Shown here: positions 42,647 through 50,253 of the stretch, one piece after another | How the letters are laid out: every line of letters starts with the position of its first letter | How positions within the stretch are numbered: the stretch's first letter is position 1 | Assembly (NCBI RefSeq): GCF_012999535.1 | Contig: NZ_JABBWV010000006.1 | Span: 186,001-250,000, forward strand | Source of the DNA: Microbispora sp. H11081 | Lineage (GTDB): Bacteria > Actinomycetota > Actinomycetes > Streptosporangiales > Streptosporangiaceae | Direction: 5' to 3' | DNA: 64,000 nucleotides | Program-made: the position numbers and the translations under genes | The notes under the pieces: generated by a model | The model's input: the letters and a program-made list of their open reading frames with translations, nothing else | Database searches by the model: none | Told to the model about the DNA's origin: nothing

Positions 42647-43765
42647 ATGCGCCTGCTGCATCCCTCCGGTGCCGTGGTCCACCTGGCCTACTGCACCAAC
42701 GTCCATCCGGCCGAGGACCTCGAAGGCATCCACGGGCAGCTGTCCGGGGTCGCGGCCCGGGTGCGGGAGCTGACCGGCGCGCCGGTCCTCGGCCTCGGGC
42801 TGTGGCTGTCGTCGCGCGCCGCGCGGGCGCTGCGGGCCGACCCCGCCGAGCTGGCCCGGCTGCGCGCCCGGCTGGACGAGCTGGGGCTGGAGGTCGTCAC
42901 CCTCAACGGATTCCCCTACCAGGGCTTCCACGACCAGGTCGTCAAGCTCCGGGTGTACCGGCCCGACTGGGCCGGGACCGAACGGCTCGCCTACACCCTC
43001 GACCTGGCCGAGATCCTCACCGCGCTGCTGCCCGACGACGTTCAGGAGGGCTCGATCTCGACGCTGCCCCTCGCCTGGCGCACGGAGTGGACGCCGGACA
43101 AGGCCGCGGCCGTCGACGCCAACCTCGACGCGCTCGCCCGCGGCCTGCGGGCGCTGGCGGAGCGCACGGGGAAGACGATCCGCGTCGGCTTCGAGCCGGA
43201 ACCGGGCTGCGTCGTGGAGACCACCCCGCAGGCCGTCGCGCTGCTCGGCCGGGCCGACCCTGAGTATCTCGGCGTCTGCCTGGACGCCTGCCACCTGGCA
43301 GTAGGCCTCGAGGAGCCCGCCGACGCCGCCGCGCTTGGGCTGCCGATCGTGAAGCTCCAGGTGTCGGCCGCCGTCGAGGCGCCGCCGGGCGCCCAGGCCG
43401 CTCTGGCGGCGTACGAGGAGGAGCGGTACCTCCACCAGACCCGCTGCGCGGCCGGGTACGCGGACGACCTGCCCGAGGCGCTGGCCGGGGGACTCCCGGC
43501 GGACCTGCCGTGGCGCACGCACTTCCACATGCCGCTGCACGCCCCGGCGCCGCCGCCGCTCACCACGACGGCTCCGTACCTGGAGGACCTGCTGGGACGG
43601 ATCCTGACCCCGGACGGGCGGACCGCGCCCCTCACGCGGCACCTCGAGGTGGAGACCTACACCTGGAGCGTGCTGCCCGGCGAGGTCGACGTCGCCGAGG
43701 GCGTCGCGGCCGAGCTGGACTGGACCCGGCGGCGGCTCGCCGCCCTCGGACTTAAGGAGATCTGA
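42647..43765 (+). CDS. eboE: EboE metabolite traffic protein (TIM barrel)
   Basis: A 372-residue protein, longer than the typical sugar isomerase. It opens RLLHPSGAVVHLAYCTNVHPAEDLEG (AYCTNVHPAED is the EboE signature), then LNGFPYQGFH, GSISTLPLAWR, FEPEPGCVVET, LDACHLAVG and the late FHMPLHAP and LEVETYTW motifs. These carry the metal-binding His/Glu set. The family name reflects the export defect of cyanobacterial ebo mutants, not a known reaction. It is translationally coupled on both sides. Confidence 0.85.
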   Translation: MRLLHPSGAVVHLAYCTNVHPAEDLEGIHGQLSGVAARVRELTGAPVLGLGLWLSSRAARALRADPAELARLRARLDELGLEVVTLNGFPYQGFHDQVVKLRVYRPDWAGTERLAYTLDLAEILTALLPDDVQEGSISTLPLAWRTEWTPDKAAAVDANLDALARGLRALAERTGKTIRVGFEPEPGCVVETTPQAVALLGRADPEYLGVCLDACHLAVGLEEPADAAALGLPIVKLQVSAAVEAPPGAQAALAAYEEERYLHQTRCAAGYADDLPEALAGGLPADLPWRTHFHMPLHAPAPPPLTTTAPYLEDLLGRILTPDGRTAPLTRHLEVETYTWSVLPGEVDVAEGVAAELDWTRRRLAALGLKEI

Positions 43766-45090
43766 TGGCGCCCGTCGTCGTCGTGAACGTCGTCGGCCTG
43801 ACCCCGCGCCTGCTGGCGCACATGCCGAACGTGGCCAAGGTGGGGACCGCCGCGTCCCTGAAACCCGTACTGCCCGCCGTGACGTGCTCTATGCAGGCCA
43901 CGCTGCTGACCGGCTCGATGCCGCGCGACCACGGCATCGTGGGCAACGGCTGGTACTTCAGGGACCTGGGCGAGGTCTTCCTGTGGCGGCAGCACAACCG
44001 GCTCATCCAGGGCGAGCAGCTGTGGGACGCGGTGCCGGGGACCCGCACGGCCAACGTCTGCTGGTGGTACGCCATGGGCGGCACCAGCGACTTCATCGTC
44101 ACCCCGCGCCCGATCTACTACGCCGACGGGCGCAAGGAGCCCGACTGCTACACCAGGCCGCCGTCCCTGCGCGACGACCTGGTGGCCGAGCTGGGCGAGT
44201 TCCCGCTGTTCACCTACTGGGGGCCGAACGCGGGCATCACCTCGTCCAAGTGGATCATCGCGGCGGCCCGGCGGATCCTCGCCAAGGAGCGGCCCGACCT
44301 GCTCATGGTCTACATCCCGCACCTCGACTACGACCTGCAGCGCTTCGGGCCGGACGCGCCGCAGGCCGTCGCGGCGGCCCGGGAGGTCGACGCCGCGCTC
44401 GCGCCGCTGCTGCGTGAGGACGCCACGGTGGTCGTGCTGTCGGAGTACGGCATCACCAACGCGTCCCGCCCGGTCGACATCAACCGGGCGCTGCGCAGGG
44501 CCGGGCTGCTCGAGGTCTACACCCAGGACGGCATGGAGTATCTCGACCCCTGGGCCTCGCGGGCCTTCGCGGTCGCCGACCACCAGGTCGCCCATGTCTA
44601 CGTCAACGACTCGGCCGACCTGCCGCGCGTACGCGACGTCGTGGCGGAACTGCCGGGCGTGGACGAGGTCCTGGGCCAGGAGGGCAAGGCGAGGTACGGC
44701 CTCGACCACGAGCGGGCCGGCGACCTGGTCGCCGTGGCGGAGCCGGACGCCTGGTTCACGTACTACTACTGGCTGTCCGGCGACCGGGCGCCCGACTTCG
44801 CGAAGCTCGTGGAGATCCACCGCAAGCCCGGCTACGACCCGGCTGAGCTGTTCATGGATCCCGAAGACCCGCTCGTGAAGCTGCGGGCCGGCACCGCGCT
44901 CGCCCGCAAGAAGCTGGGCTTCCGCTACAGCATGTCCGTGGTGCCGCTCGACCCCGCCCCGGTGCGCGGCAGCCACGGCCGCCTGCCCGACTCCACGGCG
45001 GACGGGCCGGTGCTGCTGGGCCCGTTCGACAAGGACGCCTACGCGGCGACCGAGGTGAAGGGCCTGCTCACGCAGTTGCTGAAGCGCTGA
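43765..45090 (+). CDS. eboF: EboF-like nucleotide pyrophosphatase/phosphodiesterase (alkaline phosphatase superfamily)
   Basis: A 441-residue metal-dependent phosphoesterase. The nucleophile is the threonine of LPAVTCSMQATLLTG (about 34-48), followed by MPRDHGIVGNGWYF. Further metal ligands lie in YIPHLDYDLQRFGPDA, VLSEYGITN and ADHQVAHVYV. No signal peptide is visible, so it acts in the cytoplasm. It would cleave a phosphodiester or phosphate monoester on the pathway intermediate. Its ATG overlaps the eboE stop (TGATG). It is the last gene of the operon, ending before the hairpins at 45103-45151. Confidence 0.82.
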   Translation: MAPVVVVNVVGLTPRLLAHMPNVAKVGTAASLKPVLPAVTCSMQATLLTGSMPRDHGIVGNGWYFRDLGEVFLWRQHNRLIQGEQLWDAVPGTRTANVCWWYAMGGTSDFIVTPRPIYYADGRKEPDCYTRPPSLRDDLVAELGEFPLFTYWGPNAGITSSKWIIAAARRILAKERPDLLMVYIPHLDYDLQRFGPDAPQAVAAAREVDAALAPLLREDATVVVLSEYGITNASRPVDINRALRRAGLLEVYTQDGMEYLDPWASRAFAVADHQVAHVYVNDSADLPRVRDVVAELPGVDEVLGQEGKARYGLDHERAGDLVAVAEPDAWFTYYYWLSGDRAPDFAKLVEIHRKPGYDPAELFMDPEDPLVKLRAGTALARKKLGFRYSMSVVPLDPAPVRGSHGRLPDSTADGPVLLGPFDKDAYAATEVKGLLTQLLKR

Positions 45091-45102
45091 AGGCGTTGCT
45101 CA

Positions 45103-45151
45103 GGCCGGCCGCCGTCCCGTGGGGGCGGCGGCCGGCCCGCGTTGGCGGGCC
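45103..45151. terminator. Double hairpin terminator between the ebo-type operon and the ROK gene
   Basis: GGCCGGCCGCC (45103-45113) pairs with GGCGGCCGGCC (45127-45137), extended inward by G-C, T-G and CCC/GGG. An overlapping alternative, GGCCCGC-GTTG-GCGGGCC, lies at 45134-45151. It serves two convergent genes. Confidence 0.8.
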
Positions 45152-45158
45152 GCGCGGC

Positions 45159-46346
45159 TCACTCGACGGAGAAGACGTGGTCGCTGATCAGGCGGGTGGC
45201 CCCGACGATCCCGGCCGTCTCGCCGAGCTCGGACAAGACGATGGGCAGGTTGCCGGTCGCCAGCGGCAGCGAGCGCTGGTAGACGACGCTGCGGATCTCC
45301 GCGAGCAGCGTGTGGCCAAGGCCGGCGACCCCGCCTCCTATGATCACCAGGCCGGGGTTGAAGAAGCTCACGAGCGACGCGAGCACCAGGCCGACGTGCC
45401 TGCCGCCCTCGCGGACCATCCGTACGGCGGTGGCGTCGCCCGAGGCGGCGGCGGCCGCGACGTCCTCGGCCGTCAGCGTGCCCTCGTGCGTGAGCCGTTC
45501 CGCGAGGAAGGGGGACTCGCCGGACTCCGCCGCGGCCATGGCGTCACGGGCCAGCGCCGCGCCGCCGAAGTAGGCCTCGAGGCAGCCGGTGTTGCCGCAC
45601 GTGCACACGGGGCCTTCGTCCGACACCCGGATGTGGCCGATGTCGCCGGCGCTGCCGGTCACCCCCCGGTAGATCTCGCCGTCGACCACGATGCCGCAGC
45701 CGATGCCGGTGCCGATCTTCACGAGGAGGAAGTCGCCGACGGACCTGGCGAGCCCTGCGTGCAGTTCGCCGAGCGCCATGATGTTGACGTCGTTGTCCAC
45801 GAGCACGGGGCAGCCGAACTCCCGGCTCAGCGTCTCGCGCACCGGGAAGCGGTCCCAGCCGGGCATGATCGGGGGAGAGACCGGCGTCCTGTCGAGGAAG
45901 CTCACCGGGCCAGGCACCCCGACCCCGACGCCGTGGATCTCGGTCGTCTCGCCGGTGAGCAGCTTGCCGACGAGGTCGAGGGCCTGCTCAAGCACCGCCT
46001 CGGGGCCGTCCCGCACGTCGGCCGGCCTCGACAGGTGGCCGAGCACCTCAAGCTGGCCGTTCGTCACCCCGACGTCGATGGACGTGGCGCCGACGTCGAT
46101 GCCGACGAAACGCAGGTGTGAGGCGATCCGCACGATGCCCGACCGCCGGCCGCCGCGCGAGGCCGCGAGACCGCCGGTCTCTATGAGACCAAGCTTGGTC
46201 AGCCGGTCGAGCTCCAGCGCGAGTTTCGACGGTGACAGACGGGCCACCTCGCCCAGCTCGGCGCGTGAGCGCGCGCCGTCCTGACGCAGGAGGCGCAGGA
46301 GCCGCGCCTGGTGCGGGTTCTCGGGGCGAGCCGTCATACGCTTCAT
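45159..46346 (-). CDS. ROK-family regulator with intact kinase-like site
   Basis: A 395-residue protein: N-terminal winged helix (LRLLRQDGARSRAELGEVA, LSPSKLALELDRL) and an ROK domain. Unlike the ROK protein at 4690, the sugar-kinase features are complete: phosphate loop DVGATSIDVG, catalytic aspartate in LVDNDVNIMALGE, GTGIGCG, and zinc cluster CTCGNTGCLEA. It may bind a sugar or cyclitol and could even phosphorylate it. I place the start at ATG 46346 behind GAAGAG; upstream open frame crosses the operators. It is convergent with the ebo-type operon and is its likely regulator, judging by shared dyads. Confidence 0.85.
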   Translation of the reverse strand: MKRMTARPENPHQARLLRLLRQDGARSRAELGEVARLSPSKLALELDRLTKLGLIETGGLAASRGGRRSGIVRIASHLRFVGIDVGATSIDVGVTNGQLEVLGHLSRPADVRDGPEAVLEQALDLVGKLLTGETTEIHGVGVGVPGPVSFLDRTPVSPPIMPGWDRFPVRETLSREFGCPVLVDNDVNIMALGELHAGLARSVGDFLLVKIGTGIGCGIVVDGEIYRGVTGSAGDIGHIRVSDEGPVCTCGNTGCLEAYFGGAALARDAMAAAESGESPFLAERLTHEGTLTAEDVAAAAASGDATAVRMVREGGRHVGLVLASLVSFFNPGLVIIGGGVAGLGHTLLAEIRSVVYQRSLPLATGNLPIVLSELGETAGIVGATRLISDHVFSVE

Positions 46347-46380
46347 GCCGCTCTTCGGGTCGGGGACTTGGGTGCGTACC

Positions 46381-46462
46381 AGAAGTGACTCTACTTCTGC
46401 TCCGACACCGTCAACTTTATTACAGTGATCCCTTACTTTTTGCCCGACAGGTGAAAAGTTTC
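46381..46462 (-). promoter_or_regulatory. Candidate ROK autoregulatory operators
   Basis: AGAAGT-N6-ACTTCT (46381-46398) is a perfect dyad 35 bases upstream of the ROK start. TCAACTTTATTA (46411-46422) and GAAA-AG-TTTC (46453-46462) follow. The last two resemble elements in 38247-38258 and 38402-38414. Confidence 0.6.
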
Positions 46463-46611
46463 TGAGAATCTTGCTTACCGGACCGCTTTGTCGAGCAATG
46501 TGACAGTAGGTGACTGCCTGTGCGCTTCTGGCGGCGGGGTTCCCCGCTTTCCCGGGCGGGACACGCCGCGCCGGTGCGGAACCCGCCCGTACGGGCCGGT
46601 AGCTTTTCCCC

Positions 46612-48039
46612 ATGGACGGGATCGCGGGTGGTCATGTAGTCGTCGTCGGCGGGGGCATCGCGGGTCTGGCCGCGGCGCTGCACCTCAACCGGGCCGACGC
46701 CGGCCTGCGGATCACGGTGCTCGAGGCGGCGCCCAGGGTCGGCGGCAAACTGTACGCCTCCCAGGTGGCGGGGGTGGAGGTCGACGCCGGCGCCGAGTCG
46801 ATGCTGGCGCGGCGGCCCGAGGGCAAGGAGCTGGCCCGGCTGGCCGGTCTCGGCGACGACCTGGTCGACCCGGGCACGACCAGGGCCGCGGTCCTGTCGC
46901 GCGGGTCGCTGCGCCCGCTGCCCAGGCAGCAGGTGATGGGCGTCCCCTCGGACGTGGTCGCCCTCGCGCGCTCGGGCGTCCTGTCACCGGCCGGGCTCGC
47001 CCGGGTGCCCCTCGACCAGTTCCTGCCGCCCACGCTCGTGACCGGCGACGTCTCCGTGGCGGCCTACATCCGGGCGCGCATGGGGAGCGAGGTCGTCGAC
47101 CGGCTGGTCGAGCCGCTGCTCGGCGGCGTCTACGCGGGCCGGGCCGACATGCTGTCGCTGGACGCGACCATGCCGCGGATCGCGGCCGTCGCCCGCACCG
47201 AGCGGTCGCTGCTGCAGGCGGCGAGGAGCATCGCCGCCGAGGCGCCCGCGGACGCCGGGCCGGTGTTCACCACGCTGCGGAACGGCCTGGGCTCGCTGCC
47301 CCCCGCCGTGGCGAAGGAGTCGGGCGCGCAGATCCGCACCGGCGTCACCGTACGCGACCTGATCAGGACGCAGGACGGCTGGCGGCTGGTCACCGGTCCC
47401 ACCAGGGACGAGGAGGTGATCGACGCCGACGCCGTCGTGCTCGCGGTCCCCGCGCGGCCCGCCTCCCGCCTGCTGCGGCGCGAGGTGCCGAAGGCGGCGG
47501 CTGAGCTGGCCGCGATCGAGTACGCCAGCATGGCGATCGTCACCCTCGCCTATCCCAGGTCGGCCTTCCCCGAGGCCCCGGAGGGCAGCGGCTACCTGGT
47601 GCCGCCTGTCGAGGGCAGGCCGGTCAAGGCCGCGACGTTCAGCAGCGTCAAGTGGCCGCACCTGGCCGAGGCCGGCCGCGACGTCGTCATCGTGCGGTGC
47701 TCGGTCGGCCGCCTCGGCGAGGAACTCGTGCTCCAGCGCGACGACGCCGAGCTGACCGCCATCGCGATGAACGAGATGGCCGAGACGATGGGTGTGCGCG
47801 GCCTGCCGCTGGACACCCGGGTGACGCGTTGGGGCGGCGCGCTCCCGCAGTACGAGGTGGGCCACCTCGACCGGGTCGCCCGCGTGCGCGCAGCGATCGC
47901 CGGACAGCCCGGCCTAGCGGTCTGCGGAGCCGCGTACGACGGCCTGGGCATCCCGGCCTGCGTCGCGACCGCACGCACCGCCGCGAAGCTCGTGGTGGAG
48001 CACCTGCGGGCCGTCCGTGAGGCGGCCTCCGGCGCCTGA
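46612..48039 (+). CDS. hemY: Coproporphyrinogen III oxidase / protoporphyrinogen oxidase-type flavoenzyme
   Basis: A 475-residue FAD protein. The dinucleotide-binding motif [16 protein letters not shown] is at residues 8-23, followed by [26 protein letters not shown] and the C-terminal [15 protein letters not shown] are HemY/CgoX signatures. In actinomycetes this enzyme oxidises coproporphyrinogen III to coproporphyrin III with oxygen, at the membrane surface. TAGCTT (46600-46605) six bases before ATG 46612 marks a leaderless start. The next gene, hemQ, finishes the pathway; the 158-base gap holds a separate promoter for it. Confidence 0.93.
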   Translation: MDGIAGGHVVVVGGGIAGLAAALHLNRADAGLRITVLEAAPRVGGKLYASQVAGVEVDAGAESMLARRPEGKELARLAGLGDDLVDPGTTRAAVLSRGSLRPLPRQQVMGVPSDVVALARSGVLSPAGLARVPLDQFLPPTLVTGDVSVAAYIRARMGSEVVDRLVEPLLGGVYAGRADMLSLDATMPRIAAVARTERSLLQAARSIAAEAPADAGPVFTTLRNGLGSLPPAVAKESGAQIRTGVTVRDLIRTQDGWRLVTGPTRDEEVIDADAVVLAVPARPASRLLRREVPKAAAELAAIEYASMAIVTLAYPRSAFPEAPEGSGYLVPPVEGRPVKAATFSSVKWPHLAEAGRDVVIVRCSVGRLGEELVLQRDDAELTAIAMNEMAETMGVRGLPLDTRVTRWGGALPQYEVGHLDRVARVRAAIAGQPGLAVCGAAYDGLGIPACVATARTAAKLVVEHLRAVREAASGA

Positions 48040-48197
48040 GCGGCGTCCGACCGGCCGGGGGCGCTGCCGGGGGCCGTTCGCGGGCCTCCCGGCGGCGTCG
48101 CGGAGCCGTCAGAGGGTCGTCCGGGAGCCGCCCGGGAGGCGTGCGTGAGAAGGCACCCGGCGGCCGGACCACCCGGTGGTACCGGCAGAATGGAGCC

Positions 48198-48899
48198 ATG
48201 ACGGAGCCTGCCCCGCGGCCCAAGGCGCGCGATCTCAACCTGGTCATCCGATACACCATGTGGTCGGTCTTCCGGCTGCGCGACCAGCTTCCCGCCGCCC
48301 GCGACGGCGTGGCCGACGAGGTCGGGGAAGTGCTCGCGCAGGCGGCCGGCAAGGACGTGACGACCCGCGGCTGCTACGACGTGGCCGGGTTCCGCGCCGA
48401 CGCCGACTACATGTTCTGGTGGCACGCTCTCACGCCCGAGGACCTGCAGGAGACCTACACGCGCTTCCGCCGCACCACGCTCGGCCGCGCGAGCGAGCCG
48501 GTGTGGTCGGCCATGGCCCTGCACCGCCCGGCCGAGTTCAACAAGTCCCACATCCCGGCCTTCCTCGCCGAGGAGGAGCCCAGGGGCTTCGTCTGCGTCT
48601 ACCCCTTCGTACGGTCCCTGGAGTGGTACCTGCTGGAGGACTCCGAGCGCCGGGCGATGCTCGCCGAGCACGGGAAGATGGCTCGCGACTACCCCGACGT
48701 GCGGGCCAACACGGTCGCGTGCTTCGCGCTCAACGACTACGAGTGGATGCTGGCCTTCGAAGCGGACGAGCTGCACCGCATCGTCGACCTGATGCGCCAC
48801 CTGCGCGGAGCCGAGGCGAGGCGGCACACCAGGGTCGAGATCCCCTTCTACACGGGCACCCGCAAGCCGGTCAGCGAACTCGTCGCCGCGCTGCCCTGA
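48198..48899 (+). CDS. hemQ: Coproheme decarboxylase (chlorite dismutase-like)
   Basis: A 233-residue protein of the HemQ/ChdC family, which decarboxylates iron-coproporphyrin to heme b with peroxide. It has [14 protein letters not shown] at the start, the conserved tyrosine region [16 protein letters not shown] and the [26 protein letters not shown] dimer region (in parts). I use ATG 48198 and not a longer frame, because CAGAAT (48186-48191) ends six bases before it. Its end overlaps a convergent membrane protein gene by 29 bases. Confidence 0.94.
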   Translation: MTEPAPRPKARDLNLVIRYTMWSVFRLRDQLPAARDGVADEVGEVLAQAAGKDVTTRGCYDVAGFRADADYMFWWHALTPEDLQETYTRFRRTTLGRASEPVWSAMALHRPAEFNKSHIPAFLAEEEPRGFVCVYPFVRSLEWYLLEDSERRAMLAEHGKMARDYPDVRANTVACFALNDYEWMLAFEADELHRIVDLMRHLRGAEARRHTRVEIPFYTGTRKPVSELVAALP

Positions 48900-49491
48900 C
48901 GATCGCGAACGCCAGGACGGCCCAGGTCAGGGCCTCGACCAGGGGGCCCGCCGCGCCCAGGGCCATCGTCAGCGGCAGCGTCGCCGGGAGGACGACGGCG
49001 ACCGCACGGGGGACCAGCGCGCAGCGGAAGACCGCGACCGCGAGCAGGACCAGGCCGGCCAGCCACAGCACGATCCCCGGCATGAACAGCACGCCGAGCG
49101 GGTCCGGCGGGTTCGTGGCGAGGACGAAGGTGGTGGTCACCGGGACCGCCACGACCGCGTGGCCGAGGCCGTACAGGAGCGCCCCGGCGTCGCCGGTCCG
49201 CCCCCAGCCCCGCGCCGGGCGGTGGACGCGGCGCAGGGCCAGGACGGCCCCGATCGCCGCGACCAGGTAGAGGGCGTACGCGCCCTCGACGAGGTAGTCG
49301 CCCGCCGAGGCGAACGGCACCGTCTGCGTGTGCAGGAGCTGCGTCACACCGAGCGCCAGCGACGCCGCGGCGGCGACGAGCGGTGCGGCGACGAGCGGTG
49401 CGGCGGCGGGCCTCCCGCCCGCCGGGTCGTCCGTACGCGCGGCCCGAGGGTGCGCGGTGGCGGGGGTGTGGGGCGACGCGGTGGCGTCCAT
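48871..49491 (-). CDS. Hypothetical multi-pass membrane protein
   Basis: A 206-residue protein with an Ala/Pro-rich cytoplasmic N terminus of about 30 residues and about six hydrophobic segments. Conserved-looking loops include [12 protein letters not shown] and [15 protein letters not shown] do not recognise the family. GGAGAACCTC precedes the ATG. It is convergent with, and overlaps, hemQ. Confidence 0.65.
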   Translation of the reverse strand: MDATASPHTPATAHPRAARTDDPAGGRPAAAPLVAAPLVAAAASLALGVTQLLHTQTVPFASAGDYLVEGAYALYLVAAIGAVLALRRVHRPARGWGRTGDAGALLYGLGHAVVAVPVTTTFVLATNPPDPLGVLFMPGIVLWLAGLVLLAVAVFRCALVPRAVAVVLPATLPLTMALGAAGPLVEALTWAVLAFAIVRAARRRVR

Positions 49492-49611
49492 GAGGTTCTC
49501 CTCCGGAGGGTGATGTCGTTGCCCGTCCAGATTCGGGCCGCGACGTTCCCGGCCGGAGGAGCCGATGGTCCCGCGGACCCGGGAACGCCTCCCGGCCCCG
49601 CGGGAACGGGC

Positions 49612-50253
49612 TCAGCCCGGCGCGAGTCCCGCCGCCCGCGCGGCGGCGACCGCCTCGGCGCGGTCGCGTACGCCGAGCTTGACCAGGACGCCGGACACGG
49701 CGTTGGCCACGGTCTTCGGGCTGACGCCCAGGCGTGCCGCGACCGCCTGGTTGCCCAGGCCCTGCGCGACGAGTTCGAGGATCTCGTACTCCCGCTCGGT
49801 GAGCGCGGGGAACGGCCGGGAGGACACCCGGGGCGGCGCGTGCAGCAGCTTGATCACGGCCTCGGCGGCGCCGGTCCCGAAGACGGCCTGCCCCCGGGCC
49901 GCCGCGCGCACGGCGGCGACCACGTCGTCCTGGGCGGCGTTCTTGAGCAGATAACCCCTCGCCCCCGCGCGGACGGCCGCCAGCAGCGACAGGTCGTCGT
50001 CCGACATCGTGAGCATGATCACGCTGGGCGGGCGGGGCCCGGCGGACAGGCGCCGGGTCGCCTCGATGCCGTCCATGTCCGGCATCGCGATGTCCATCAG
50101 CACGACGTCGGGGGAGTGCTCGCGGACGGCCGCGAGCGCCCGGCGGCCGTCCTCGGCCACCGCGACGACCTCGATGCCCTCCACGGTCGACATCAGCGCC
50201 CCGAGACCGTCACGGACCACGGGGTGGTCGTCGACGACGAGCAGCCTGATCAC
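49612..50253 (-). CDS. NarL/LuxR-family response regulator
   Basis: A 213-residue regulator. The receiver domain (1-120) has acidic pocket DDH, phosphoacceptor aspartate in VVLMDIAMPDMDG (about residue 54) and the switch lysine in YLLKNA. The C-terminal LuxR helix-turn-helix has LTEREYEILELVAQGLGNQAVA and LGVSPKTVANAVSGVLVKLG (in parts). It is phosphorylated by the kinase encoded just upstream; the GTG start overlaps the kinase stop by four bases. Confidence 0.9.
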   Translation of the reverse strand: MIRLLVVDDHPVVRDGLGALMSTVEGIEVVAVAEDGRRALAAVREHSPDVVLMDIAMPDMDGIEATRRLSAGPRPPSVIMLTMSDDDLSLLAAVRAGARGYLLKNAAQDDVVAAVRAAARGQAVFGTGAAEAVIKLLHAPPRVSSRPFPALTEREYEILELVAQGLGNQAVAARLGVSPKTVANAVSGVLVKLGVRDRAEAVAAARAAGLAPG

